Source of the DNA: Azospirillum sp. RU38E
Lineage (GTDB): Bacteria > Pseudomonadota > Alphaproteobacteria > Azospirillales > Azospirillaceae
DNA: 64,000 nucleotides
NCBI RefSeq assembly: GCF_900188385.1
Contig: NZ_FZOI01000007.1
Coordinates: 124,001 to 188,000, forward strand
Reading direction: 5' to 3'
Shown: positions 7,272-15,054 of the stretch, piece by piece
Position numbering within the stretch: the first letter of the stretch is position 1
Layout: each line of letters starts with the position of its first letter
The notes under the pieces: generated by a model
The model's database searches: none
Told to the model about the DNA's origin: nothing
What the model saw: only the letters and a program-made list of their open reading frames with translations
Program-made: the position numbers and the translations under genes

Positions 7272-8595
7272 TTACCCACCCCAGTCTGTTTATCCACCCT
7301 TTCTCGAATACTTTTTGTTTTTTGTTATTTTCAGCATTTTTTGAAACAAAATCTAATCTATCTGTGTAATTTTGTTCCAAAAGATTGGATATCTGATTCT
7401 GCGGTATCTTGTTGATTTTCAAGATAGTTTTTGATCCACCGTTACCATCTTCTACTAGATTATTCTCTTTGTCAATCGCGTTTGCAGATTTCTGAAACAG
7501 CTGCCACCCATATTTGGGACCGTGGAGAACGAACGAGTCAATCAGTGCAGAAGCCACCCCCAGATCGGAAATTTCGTTGACCCTTTGGCCATAAAAAAAC
7601 TCGTTGCGGTAAATTTCCTTTGCTTGATCCCGGCTTAAATTTTTCGGCTCGACAAAACTACCATCTTTCCCCATTCCTCCGTGCATTATTTGATAGCTTT
7701 TAAGGGTTCTCTCAGTAATCCCATAATTTGTTTCACCTCCTTTATCGTATTCATGATTTGAATAACCCGCTTCCTTCTCAAAAATATTCTTCACCAGTTC
7801 TTCAAACATGGCTTCGCTCTTCCAATCGGGTTCCTTGAACAGCCGGCGGCCGGGGGCGAGTTTTACCGGGGGCGGCTGGTCGGGGCGGGACGGGTCGCTG
7901 CTGGTCGGGGCGGTTGTGCCGCCAGAAGCGGCGGGTGGGGTGGGGGCCTTGTTTGTCGGTTGTATCGTGGCCGCGTCTTGCCCGGCACTGGCGGGTGCCG
8001 GCTTGGGCTTCTGCGCCAGAAGTTTTTCCAGGGCCTGGATCGTCTCCCCACCGGGGGAGAGTTTGCCGTCGACGCGCAGCTTGTTGTCCCGCTGGAACCG
8101 GCGGACATCCTGGTCCAGCTTGGTGCTGTGATAGCCGCTGGGGCCATCTTCCGGTATCACATCATGGTATCCGGCCTTGTTCAGCAGAACCTGAACCTTG
8201 GCCACATCGGGGCGCCAATTATCGCCGCCATTGCTGGCGACCTTGGCCTTCAGGCCGAACGGGGTGTCGCCCAGCAAGTCTTCCACCGGCTTGCCTTCCC
8301 GCCAGGCCTGCTGAAAGGCCGGGAAGCGGGGATCGTCCGCTTCCTCCACCAGGGTGGGATGGCGCACCATATATTGTGTGCCGGCAGGCGGGGAGCCATA
8401 GACCGGCACCTTCTCCGGTTCGTCATTGAACAGGCTGCGGTAATCGACGGGCGGCGGGGCCGGATCGGCCGCAGGCGGGGTGTCAGCCTCCTCCTCATCA
8501 TCACCAAGGAACCCCTCCACATTGCGATCGACAAAATCCTTCACGTCGCGGAACGTGGAGGAAAGGCGGTTGAAAAGGTTGAAGGATTCGGACAT
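7228..8595 (-). CDS. GH108-type N-acetylmuramidase with peptidoglycan-binding domain, effector-like
   Basis: 455 residues from the ATG at 8595, chosen because GGAG lies 7 bases upstream; a longer frame to 8652 lacks a good site. No signal peptide. Order: N-terminal region of unknown fold (1-120, acidic/Pro-rich at 32-50); peptidoglycan-binding-like domain about 125-195 (WRPDVAKVQVLLNKAGY; VRRFQRDNKLRVDGKL); Pro/Ala/Thr-rich linker 195-250; GH108 domain about 262-375 with EKEAGYSNHEYDKGGETNYG, where Glu275 is the expected catalytic acid, and SRDQAKEIY; then a C-terminal PG_binding_3-like part. It should cut the glycan backbone of peptidoglycan. DNA for residues 262-455 is visibly AT-rich against a GC-rich first half, so the gene looks chimeric. 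Without export signal and followed by periplasmic proteins, it fits an antibacterial effector. A phage-derived endolysin is the alternative; no phage genes are nearby. Confidence 0.82.
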   Translation of the reverse strand: MSESFNLFNRLSSTFRDVKDFVDRNVEGFLGDDEEEADTPPAADPAPPPVDYRSLFNDEPEKVPVYGSPPAGTQYMVRHPTLVEEADDPRFPAFQQAWREGKPVEDLLGDTPFGLKAKVASNGGDNWRPDVAKVQVLLNKAGYHDVIPEDGPSGYHSTKLDQDVRRFQRDNKLRVDGKLSPGGETIQALEKLLAQKPKPAPASAGQDAATIQPTNKAPTPPAASGGTTAPTSSDPSRPDQPPPVKLAPGRRLFKEPDWKSEAMFEELVKNIFEKEAGYSNHEYDKGGETNYGITERTLKSYQIMHGGMGKDGSFVEPKNLSRDQAKEIYRNEFFYGQRVNEISDLGVASALIDSFVLHGPKYGWQLFQKSANAIDKENNLVEDGNGGSKTILKINKIPQNQISNLLEQNYTDRLDFVSKNAENNKKQKVFEKGWINRLGWVNEKSKELSRKKYIS

Positions 8596-8666
8596 CGGCT
8601 CGCTCCATAGGGGCGTGCGCCGTCGCCGGATCGGCTGATCCGTCGGCACCACGCAGCGGGTTGTGG

Positions 8667-8702
8667 AAAAGAAAAAGCCCGGTCCGCAGGGAGCGGCCGG
8701 GC
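8667..8702 (-). terminator. Rho-independent terminator of the ScfR-like regulator gene
   Basis: Read on the minus strand, the hairpin gcccgg-ccgc / gcgg-t-ccgggc (8702-8677, one bulged base) is followed by TTTTTCTTTT. It lies about 105 bases after the stop of the regulator gene and upstream of the GH108 gene, so the island is transcribed separately. The remaining bases to 8807 hold nothing recognisable. Confidence 0.75.
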
Positions 8703-8807
8703 ATGGTTGGGGTATTTATTCCTATAGACTGGCAAACGATCCTGTTGTCGTCAATCCTTTATCAGCGGGCAGCCGTTGTTTTTACCACCGGGTGGAGTCC
8801 CCCCCCC

Positions 8808-10253
8808 TTAAACCCCCGCGCCGACGCTGACATAGCTGGAGATACCCCGGATATGTTCATCCACCGCCAGCCGGTGGGACAAGGGCGGGAAGGCGCGCTG
8901 GGTGCAGTCCAGCCTTGGGCAGACGCGGCAATTCACCCCCACCGGGGTGGCCGCGTCCAGGTTGGACAGGTCCAGCCCATCGGCATAGACAAGCTGGCCG
9001 GCATGGGCGATGTCACAGCCAATGGCGATGGCGAAATGCCGGGCCGGCTGTTTCCAGCCGCCGCCGGGCTTGGAGACACTGCGCACGATGGAGAGATAGG
9101 CGCTGCCATCGGGCATCCGGGCGATCTGGGTTTGCATCTGCCCCGGCTGGCGGAAAGCATCATGGATGTTCCAGCGCGGACAGGCCCCGCCAAACCGGGC
9201 GAAATGGAAGCCGGGCGCCGCACTGAACCGTTTCGACATATTGCCCGCCTGATCGGTGCGGGCAAAGAAGAACGGCACCCCCTTGGCGCCGGGCCGTTGC
9301 AGGGAGGTCAGGCGCTGGCACACCTGTTCATAAGAGGCCACGAAACGCCGTTGCAGGATTTCGATATCATACCGCACCTCCCGCGCTGCCGTCAGGAACC
9401 GTCCATAGGGCATCATCAGGGCAGAGGCGAAGTAATTGGCCAGACTGACCCGGGCCAGCCGGCGCGATTCTTCATGCCCAAAGCCCCCGCGCCCGCTGGC
9501 AGCCTCCAGTGCCGCCCCCTGGCTCAGCAGGGCCGTCTGCGCCGCCAGGTGGAAGATACGGCCGGCCGGGTCCAGCATTTCGGAAATCAGCACCCGCTTG
9601 GAATGCCGGTCATAGCGGCAGACGGCCCCGCCCATCACCGGCTGCGGCATCAGCCGCACCCGCACGCCATGGCGCTTTTCCAGATAGGCTGCCAAGCTGC
9701 CCTGCAGGTTGCCGCTATCCAGATCGGCACTGATCCACATTTCCTCCGCCGCTTCCTCCAACTCGGGGAAATGGTTCTGTTCGGCCTGGAAGAATTCCGA
9801 CACTTCTTCCTGTGGGAAGGCTTGCGCCCCCATCACCTGCAGCTTGTCGCGGTCGGCCACCTTCTCCGCCAAGCCGCCCAGATCCTCCCGCGCCTCCCGA
9901 TAGGCGCGGTAGAGCGCCACCACTGCTTGGCCCAGTGTCGGCGCCACGGCGGCGAATTCCTTCATGTCCTGGGTTTTGATGTCACCCGCCTCAAACAGCG
10001 GATCGGCGAAGACCTCGCGCAGGGAGGCGACCAGCCGCGTCTCGTCATCCTCGGCAAAGCTGGCCATGTCGATGCCATAGACAGAGGCGATTTTCAGCAG
10101 CAGCGGCACGGTCAGCGGCCGCTGGTTCGCCTCAATCAGGTTCAGATAGCTGGGGGAGACGCCAATCTCCTCCGCCATCTGCGCCTGCGTCATTTTCAGG
10201 TCGCGGCGCAGCCGGCGGACCTTGTGGCCCAGCATCGCCTTCTTTTCAGACAT
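8808..10253 (-). CDS. XRE-family short-chain fatty acyl regulator (ScfR/RamB type)
   Basis: 481 residues. N-terminal Cro/C1 helix-turn-helix at about 9-64 (VRRLRRDLKMTQAQMAEEIG, then SPSYLNLIEANQRPL); a middle ImmA/IrrE-like region; C-terminal short-chain fatty acyl regulator domain with the family cysteine cluster CRVCPRLDCTQRA near residue 445. Members such as RamB and MccR control glyoxylate, acetate or propionate genes, probably by sensing acyl-CoA-type effectors. It is transcribed divergently from aceA across a 241-bp region, which makes aceA its likely target and autoregulation likely. Seen: domains and orientation. Inferred: target. Confidence 0.88.
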   Translation of the reverse strand: MSEKKAMLGHKVRRLRRDLKMTQAQMAEEIGVSPSYLNLIEANQRPLTVPLLLKIASVYGIDMASFAEDDETRLVASLREVFADPLFEAGDIKTQDMKEFAAVAPTLGQAVVALYRAYREAREDLGGLAEKVADRDKLQVMGAQAFPQEEVSEFFQAEQNHFPELEEAAEEMWISADLDSGNLQGSLAAYLEKRHGVRVRLMPQPVMGGAVCRYDRHSKRVLISEMLDPAGRIFHLAAQTALLSQGAALEAASGRGGFGHEESRRLARVSLANYFASALMMPYGRFLTAAREVRYDIEILQRRFVASYEQVCQRLTSLQRPGAKGVPFFFARTDQAGNMSKRFSAAPGFHFARFGGACPRWNIHDAFRQPGQMQTQIARMPDGSAYLSIVRSVSKPGGGWKQPARHFAIAIGCDIAHAGQLVYADGLDLSNLDAATPVGVNCRVCPRLDCTQRAFPPLSHRLAVDEHIRGISSYVSVGAGV

Positions 10254-10295
10254 GGCCCTGTCCCTTAACCGCAGAAGTGCCGCTTCACCTTGTCA

Positions 10296-10336
10296 ATTTA
10301 CAAGATTTACAACATCACAGCAACCAGCGTTACAAG
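10296..10336. promoter_or_regulatory. Candidate operator in the regulator-aceA divergent promoter region
   Basis: Two direct copies of atttacaa with a 9-bp period (10296-10303 and 10305-10312) and a third related gttacaag (10329-10336), all within 85 bases of the regulator start codon. RamB-type regulators bind short A/T-rich half-sites of this general kind. The site and its link to the adjacent regulator are inferred from position and repetition only. Otherwise the 10254-10494 spacer shows only the aceA ribosome-binding site gaggag at 10482-10487. Confidence 0.35.
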
Positions 10337-10494
10337 CCGTGACAGCAACACTATTTTACGAAACGCAGCGTATTGAACATTTTATTTCGCGGCGTCATTC
10401 TCCCCTCATCAACGTTGCACCGCACAAGCGCACAGGTGCAGCGCCCTTAAAATAGAAGCCAGAAACAAGGCTTCGATCTTCGAGGAGTGACACC

Positions 10495-11784
10495 ATGGCC
10501 CCGCTGGATAATCCTTCTTCTGCCATCGACCTGAGCGCCATCCACGCCAAGCGCTATGAGGGGATCAAGCGCGACTATACGGCGGAAGATGTGCGGCGTC
10601 TGGCCGGTTCGGTGAAGATCGAATATACGCTGGCCGAAATGGGCGCCCGTCGCCTGTGGGAATTGCTGCACACCCGCCCCTATGTTCATACGCTGGGCGC
10701 CTTCACCGGCAATCAGGCCCTCCAGCACGTCAAGGCCGGCCTGGAAGCGATTTACCTGTCCGGCTGGCAGGTGGCAGCCGATGCCAATCTGGCCGGCCAG
10801 ATGTACCCGGATCAGTCGCTTTACCCCGCCAATTCCGTGCCCGCCGTGGTGAAGCGCATCAATAATGCCTTCCAGCGCGCCGACCAGATCCAGACGGCGG
10901 AAGGCAAGGGCGACACCTATTGGTTCGCGCCGATCATCGCCGATGCCGAGGCCGGTTTCGGTGGCCCGTTGAACGCCTTTGAACTGATGAAGGGCATGAT
11001 CGAGGCCGGTGCGGCCGCCGTGCATTTCGAGGATCAGCTGGCATCAGAGAAGAAGTGCGGCCATCTGGGCGGCAAGGTGCTGATCCCGATCCAGCAATTC
11101 ATCCGTACCCTGAATGCCGGCCGTCTGGCCGCCGATGTCTGCGGCACCAGCACCCTGGTGGTGGCCCGCACCGATGCGGAAAGCGCCCAGCTGATCACGT
11201 CCGATGTGGATGAACGCGACCATCCCTTCATCGACCGCAATGACCGCACGCCGGAAGGCTTCTTCCGCATCAAGAAGGGGGTGGGGGTGGATTACTGCAT
11301 CGCCCGTGCCCTGGAATATGCCCCCTATTCCGACCTGATGTGGTGGGAAACCAGCAAGCCGAATCTGGACGATGCCCGCCGCTTCGCCGAGGCCGTGCAC
11401 AAGAAGTTCCCCGGCAAGATGCTGGCCTATAATTGCTCCCCCTCCTTCAACTGGAAGGCCAACCTGGACGATACGACCATCGCCAAGTATCAGGCCGAGC
11501 TGGGCGCCATGGGCTACAAGTACCAGTTCGTCACGCTGGCCGGCTTCCACAGCCTCAACCTCGCCACCTTCGAACTGGCCAAGGGCTATAAGGAACGCGG
11601 CATGGCGGCCTATTCGGAGATGCAGCAGCGTGAATTCGCTGCCGTCGAACAGGGCTTCACCGCGGTGAAGCACCAGCGCGAGGTCGGCACCGGATACTTT
11701 GATGCCGTGGCCGTGGCCATCTCTGGCGGTACCTCTTCCACCACCGCCATGAAGGACAGCACCGAGACCGATCAGTTCCATTGA
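10495..11784 (+). CDS. aceA: Isocitrate lyase
   Basis: Splits isocitrate to glyoxylate and succinate, the first step of the glyoxylate shunt, needed for growth on acetate or fatty acids. 429 residues, matching the short bacterial (E. coli-like) class. The catalytic-cysteine motif KKCGH is at about residue 184-188, and other family blocks include [35 protein letters not shown] and [11 protein letters not shown] strong Shine-Dalgarno gaggag precedes the ATG. The divergent ScfR-like regulator probably controls it. Malate synthase is not in the window. The downstream CoA-transferase/acetyl-CoA hydrolase is metabolically consistent. Confidence 0.97.
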   Translation: MAPLDNPSSAIDLSAIHAKRYEGIKRDYTAEDVRRLAGSVKIEYTLAEMGARRLWELLHTRPYVHTLGAFTGNQALQHVKAGLEAIYLSGWQVAADANLAGQMYPDQSLYPANSVPAVVKRINNAFQRADQIQTAEGKGDTYWFAPIIADAEAGFGGPLNAFELMKGMIEAGAAAVHFEDQLASEKKCGHLGGKVLIPIQQFIRTLNAGRLAADVCGTSTLVVARTDAESAQLITSDVDERDHPFIDRNDRTPEGFFRIKKGVGVDYCIARALEYAPYSDLMWWETSKPNLDDARRFAEAVHKKFPGKMLAYNCSPSFNWKANLDDTTIAKYQAELGAMGYKYQFVTLAGFHSLNLATFELAKGYKERGMAAYSEMQQREFAAVEQGFTAVKHQREVGTGYFDAVAVAISGGTSSTTAMKDSTETDQFH

Positions 11785-12032
11785 TCGGGACGGACCAGAA
11801 CCTGATCGGCGTCCGCACCGGCTGAACGGGCGGACGCCCCCGGGATAGGGGAGGCTGCATTCCCCCATCCCCTGGCCCCCTGTCGGGACCAATCCTACCC
11901 CCTTCGCGCTGGATGGGAGGGGGGGCAGGATACCGGATGGCCGGCGCGATGGATCGCCGATACCGCCGGGCCTGATATGGGGCACCCTTCCTGCTCTTGT
12001 TTGCTTCTCTGCTTTCTCCGTAGCAATGCTGA

Positions 12033-12073
12033 CGGCGCCGCTCCTTTTGCGACAGGGGGCGGCGCCGCTTTTT
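12033..12073 (+). terminator. Terminator in the aceA downstream region
   Basis: Stem cggcgccgc (12033-12041) with gcggcgccg (12059-12067) around a 17-base loop, followed by ctttttattt. It lies 250 bases after aceA and just before the next gene. The spacer 11785-12032 is C/G-run-rich and shows no convincing ORF. Confidence 0.65.
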
Positions 12074-12111
12074 ATTTGGCAGCGTGCAACGGCCCTGCGA
12101 CTATCAGGGAC

Positions 12112-12972
12112 ATGGATGATTTCCTGCCTCAACCGGACCAATTGGCCCCGTGGCTGCAATCCATGGGGCGCCTGCTGGATGGGCCGTCGTCGGTCTTCTG
12201 GTGGCCAGGTCTATTGATCGCAGGGCTGGCTGCCTTGCTGTTATGGCGCCAGTGGCGGGATCAGGGAACATGGCGGGATTATCTGCGCCATCTGCCGCTG
12301 GATGCCGGCTGCTTTCTGGTCAATTCCACCCTGCCTTTCCTGCTGGCCCCCTTCTTCTTCTGGTTAAGCGTCAAGGGTAGCCATCTGGGGATTGCCCTGA
12401 CATCCGGCATCCAGGGCGGCTGGGATACGCAGCCCGGCTGGCCGGCCCTGGCGGCCTGTGCGGCTTTCGCCTTCGTGGCGGGGGATTTCGCGCTGTACTG
12501 GACGCATCGCGCCTTTCACCATTTCCCGCCGCTCTGGCGGGCGCACCGGCTGCACCATGCCCCGCCGGTGCTGACGCCGCTGACGGCCTTCCGCTTCTGG
12601 CCCTGGGAGCAGGCGGTCCATATGTCTGCCAACATGCTGGCCCAAGGCCTGGGCCTGGGGCTGGCGGTCGGGCTGTTCGGCGGGGCGGTGACGCCGCTGA
12701 CCGTGCTGGGCGTCAATGTCTTTTCCCTGGCCTGGAGCCTGGGGTTCGTCCATCTGCGCCACAGCCCGGTGCCGCTGCGCTATCCGCGCTGGTTGTCCTT
12801 CATTCTGGTGTCGCCGCATATGCACCAGCTGCACCATTCCGATGCGGAGGAACATCGTGACCGCAACTTTGCCACGGTGTTTTCCCTGTGGGACTGGCTG
12901 TTCGGCACGCTGGCCCTGACGGAACAGGGCCAGCGCTTCCGGTTCGGGCTGGCGCGGGAGAGGCGGTGGTAG
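12112..12972 (+). CDS. Fatty acid hydroxylase / sterol desaturase family membrane protein
   Basis: About 286 residues. A di-iron integral-membrane oxygenase family that hydroxylates or desaturates lipid substrates; the substrate here is unknown. Histidine clusters for the iron centre are visible: HRAFHH, HRLHH and, near the C-terminus, HMHQLHHS. Hydrophobic segments lie at about 25-45, 65-90 and 120-145, and again before the last cluster (GLGLGLAVGLFGGAV). The start is uncertain: this ATG has AGGGA only one base upstream, and the open frame extends in low-quality sequence to 11977. The stop lies 3 bases before the end of the convergent CoA-transferase gene. Confidence 0.85.
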   Translation: MDDFLPQPDQLAPWLQSMGRLLDGPSSVFWWPGLLIAGLAALLLWRQWRDQGTWRDYLRHLPLDAGCFLVNSTLPFLLAPFFFWLSVKGSHLGIALTSGIQGGWDTQPGWPALAACAAFAFVAGDFALYWTHRAFHHFPPLWRAHRLHHAPPVLTPLTAFRFWPWEQAVHMSANMLAQGLGLGLAVGLFGGAVTPLTVLGVNVFSLAWSLGFVHLRHSPVPLRYPRWLSFILVSPHMHQLHHSDAEEHRDRNFATVFSLWDWLFGTLALTEQGQRFRFGLARERRW

Positions 12973-12975
12973 GGT

Positions 12976-14466
12976 TTATCCCTTCATGCTGCCCGTCTGC
13001 TGCCGGCGGACATGCCAGGAAAACGCTTCTTCCAGCAGGTGCGGGGTATGGCCGCCGCGCGCCTTGGCCCGATTGAAATAATCGGAAAGCTGGTCGCGGT
13101 AGCTGGGATGGACGCAGTTGGCGATGACCACGCCCGCGCGTTCGCGCGGGGCCAACCCGCGCAGATCGGCCAGCCCCACCTCTGTCACCAGAATATCCAC
13201 ATCATGTTCGGTATGGTCGACATGGCTGACCATCGGCACGACAGAGGAAATTGCCCCGCCCTTGGCCAGGGATTTGGTGACGAAGATCGACAGATAGGCG
13301 TTGCGGGCGAAATCCCCCGAACCGCCAATGCCGTTCATCATCATGGTGCCATCGACATGGGTGGAATTGACATTGCCGTAAATGTCGAACTCCAGCGCCG
13401 TGTTGATGCCGATCACGCCCAGGCGCCGGATCACCTCCGGATGGTTGGAGATTTCCTGCGGCCGCAGCACCAGCCGGTTGCGATACTGCGCGATGCGGGA
13501 GAAGACCCGCCCGCCGCATTCCGCCGAGAGCGTGACGGAGGAGCCCGAGGCGTAATTCAGCTTGCCGGCATCGAACAGGTCGAACGTGCTGTCCTGCAAC
13601 ACCTCGCTATACATGCGCAGATCATGGAAGGGGCTGTCGATCAGCCCATGCAGCACGGCATTGGCGATGGAACCGATACCCGCTTGCAGCGGGTTCAGCG
13701 TCATGTCCAGCCGGCCGCGCGCCACCTCATGCTTGAAGAAATCGATCAGGTGGCCGGCAATGGCGCGGGTGCCATCGTCCGGCGGTTCCACATTGGCGGC
13801 GCTGTCATGCTTATGCGTCACCACGATGGCGGCGATCTTGGCCGGATCGATGGGGATATAGGGCGTGCCGGCCCGGCTGTCGCAGGAAACCACGGGGATC
13901 GGCGTGCGCGAGGGCCGCTTGGTGGGGATATAGATATCGTGCAGCCCCTCCAGCTCCAGCGGCTGGGACAGGTTCAGCTCCACAATCACCTTTTCTGCCA
14001 GAATGGCGAAACTGGCCGTATTACCGACCGAGGTGGTGGGCACAATGCCGCCATCGGCGGTGATGGCGGTTGCCTCCACGATCGCATAATCGATCGGCCC
14101 CATCTGGCCCGACCGCAATTGTTCCACCGTCTCGGACAGGTGCTGATCGATGAACATCACCTCCCCGCGGTTGATGGCGGCGCGCAGGGTGGGGTCGGAC
14201 TGGAAGGGCAGGCGGCGGGCCAGTACACCGGCCTCCGTCAGGATCTTGTCGATATTGTTGCCCAGCGAGGCGCCCGTCATCAAGGTGATGCGGATCGGTT
14301 CCTTGGCCGCGCGTTCGGCAATGGCAATGGGCAGGGCCTTGGCATCACCCGCGCGGGTGAACCCGCTCATCCCGATGGTCATGCCATCCTTGATCAGCAG
14401 GGCGGCCTCTTCGGGGGTGACGATCTTATCCAGCAGGGACTGACGGCGAATCCGGTCGGCGTACAT
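12976..14466 (-). CDS. Acetyl-CoA hydrolase/transferase family (succinyl-CoA:acetate CoA-transferase-like)
   Basis: 496 residues, the length of AarC/Ach1/Cat1-type enzymes, which move CoA between succinyl-CoA and acetate or hydrolyse acetyl-CoA. N-terminal DGMTIGMSGFTRAGDAKALP is the family signature. The conserved catalytic glutamate is expected in YSEVLQDSTFDL. C-terminal half has NGIGGSGDFARNAYLSIFVT. Monocistronic on the minus strand, convergent with the hydroxylase gene. Its position near aceA suggests acetate handling. Sequence alone cannot separate transferase from hydrolase activity. Confidence 0.9.
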   Translation of the reverse strand: MYADRIRRQSLLDKIVTPEEAALLIKDGMTIGMSGFTRAGDAKALPIAIAERAAKEPIRITLMTGASLGNNIDKILTEAGVLARRLPFQSDPTLRAAINRGEVMFIDQHLSETVEQLRSGQMGPIDYAIVEATAITADGGIVPTTSVGNTASFAILAEKVIVELNLSQPLELEGLHDIYIPTKRPSRTPIPVVSCDSRAGTPYIPIDPAKIAAIVVTHKHDSAANVEPPDDGTRAIAGHLIDFFKHEVARGRLDMTLNPLQAGIGSIANAVLHGLIDSPFHDLRMYSEVLQDSTFDLFDAGKLNYASGSSVTLSAECGGRVFSRIAQYRNRLVLRPQEISNHPEVIRRLGVIGINTALEFDIYGNVNSTHVDGTMMMNGIGGSGDFARNAYLSIFVTKSLAKGGAISSVVPMVSHVDHTEHDVDILVTEVGLADLRGLAPRERAGVVIANCVHPSYRDQLSDYFNRAKARGGHTPHLLEEAFSWHVRRQQTGSMKG

Positions 14467-14624
14467 TTTCTACCTTCTTGGGGTTTTTCCAGCGTTGCTT
14501 GCCGCATCTTCAACCGGCGGCATTGGCTGCCGCCTTTCCTGTTGAATATGCGCATGGGTATCGGCCTGCGGCAATGGATCGCGCCCTGTAACAATTTGCC
14601 GCAGCGAAGCAGTGAGTCAAATTG

Positions 14625-14820
14625 ATAGATGAATTCGGTATATTTAGTTTTGCTGGGAAATTATTATTTATTAAATTTTTCGGATGTTTCGTCTGAAATA
14701 AAACGGATTGTTTTTCAAAGTGGGCCGTTTGGTGGTTTTTATACTTTGATTCTTCTGAAACGAAACGGAGGTTTCCGTATCTGTTCGGACTGTTATTGTG
14801 TTCTCCGGCGTTTTGTTACC
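14625..14820. other. AT-rich intergenic segment without a convincing gene
   Basis: Within the 588-bp gap 14467-15054 this stretch is strongly AT-rich against a GC-rich genome (for example aattattatttattaaatt). An open frame of 92 codons from 14629 is not supported: no ribosome-binding site, no recognisable domain, and it runs into the palindromic repeat. A ggcggc/gccgcc hairpin lies at about 14514-14532 upstream of the CoA-transferase gene. The segment may be degraded foreign DNA. Confidence 0.4.
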
Positions 14821-14826
14821 TCACCT

Positions 14827-14899
14827 CCGTCATTCCCGCGAAGGCGGGAATCCATACAACAGCCCGGGTTTTGGATTCCCGCCTTCGCGGGAATGACGG
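14827..14899. repeat. Dispersed gtcattcccg inverted-repeat pair
   Basis: A 28-bp unit (14827-14854, ccgtcattcccgcgaaggcg...) is repeated in perfect inversion at 14872-14899, separated by 17 bases. Each unit also contains its own cccgc-gaag-gcggg hairpin. This resembles the gtcattcccgcgaa-type repeat found scattered in many proteobacterial genomes. A related element is at 60006-60049, and both end gacggttaag. It probably folds into a cruciform/RNA hairpin and may terminate transcription. Confidence 0.8.
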
Positions 14900-15054
14900 T
14901 TAAGTAACTGAAAAATCTTAACAAGCTCATGGACGGACACGCCGGCTTCCACCTCCACGCGTTCACCCTTGGGCTTCCCCCATCCCGCTATTGCGGCATC
15001 CCCTCGCTTTGCCCACAATCCGGGCCGGCCCAACGCCCTTCAAGGATCATCGGC

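Noticed and set aside
7228-8595. Prophage endolysin
   Set aside because: No holin, spanin or structural phage genes nearby, and the five exported paralogues behind it do not fit a lysis cassette; kept as an alternative only.
14629-14907. 92-codon ORF in the AT-rich gap
   Set aside because: No ribosome-binding site, no family, and its end is the palindromic repeat.
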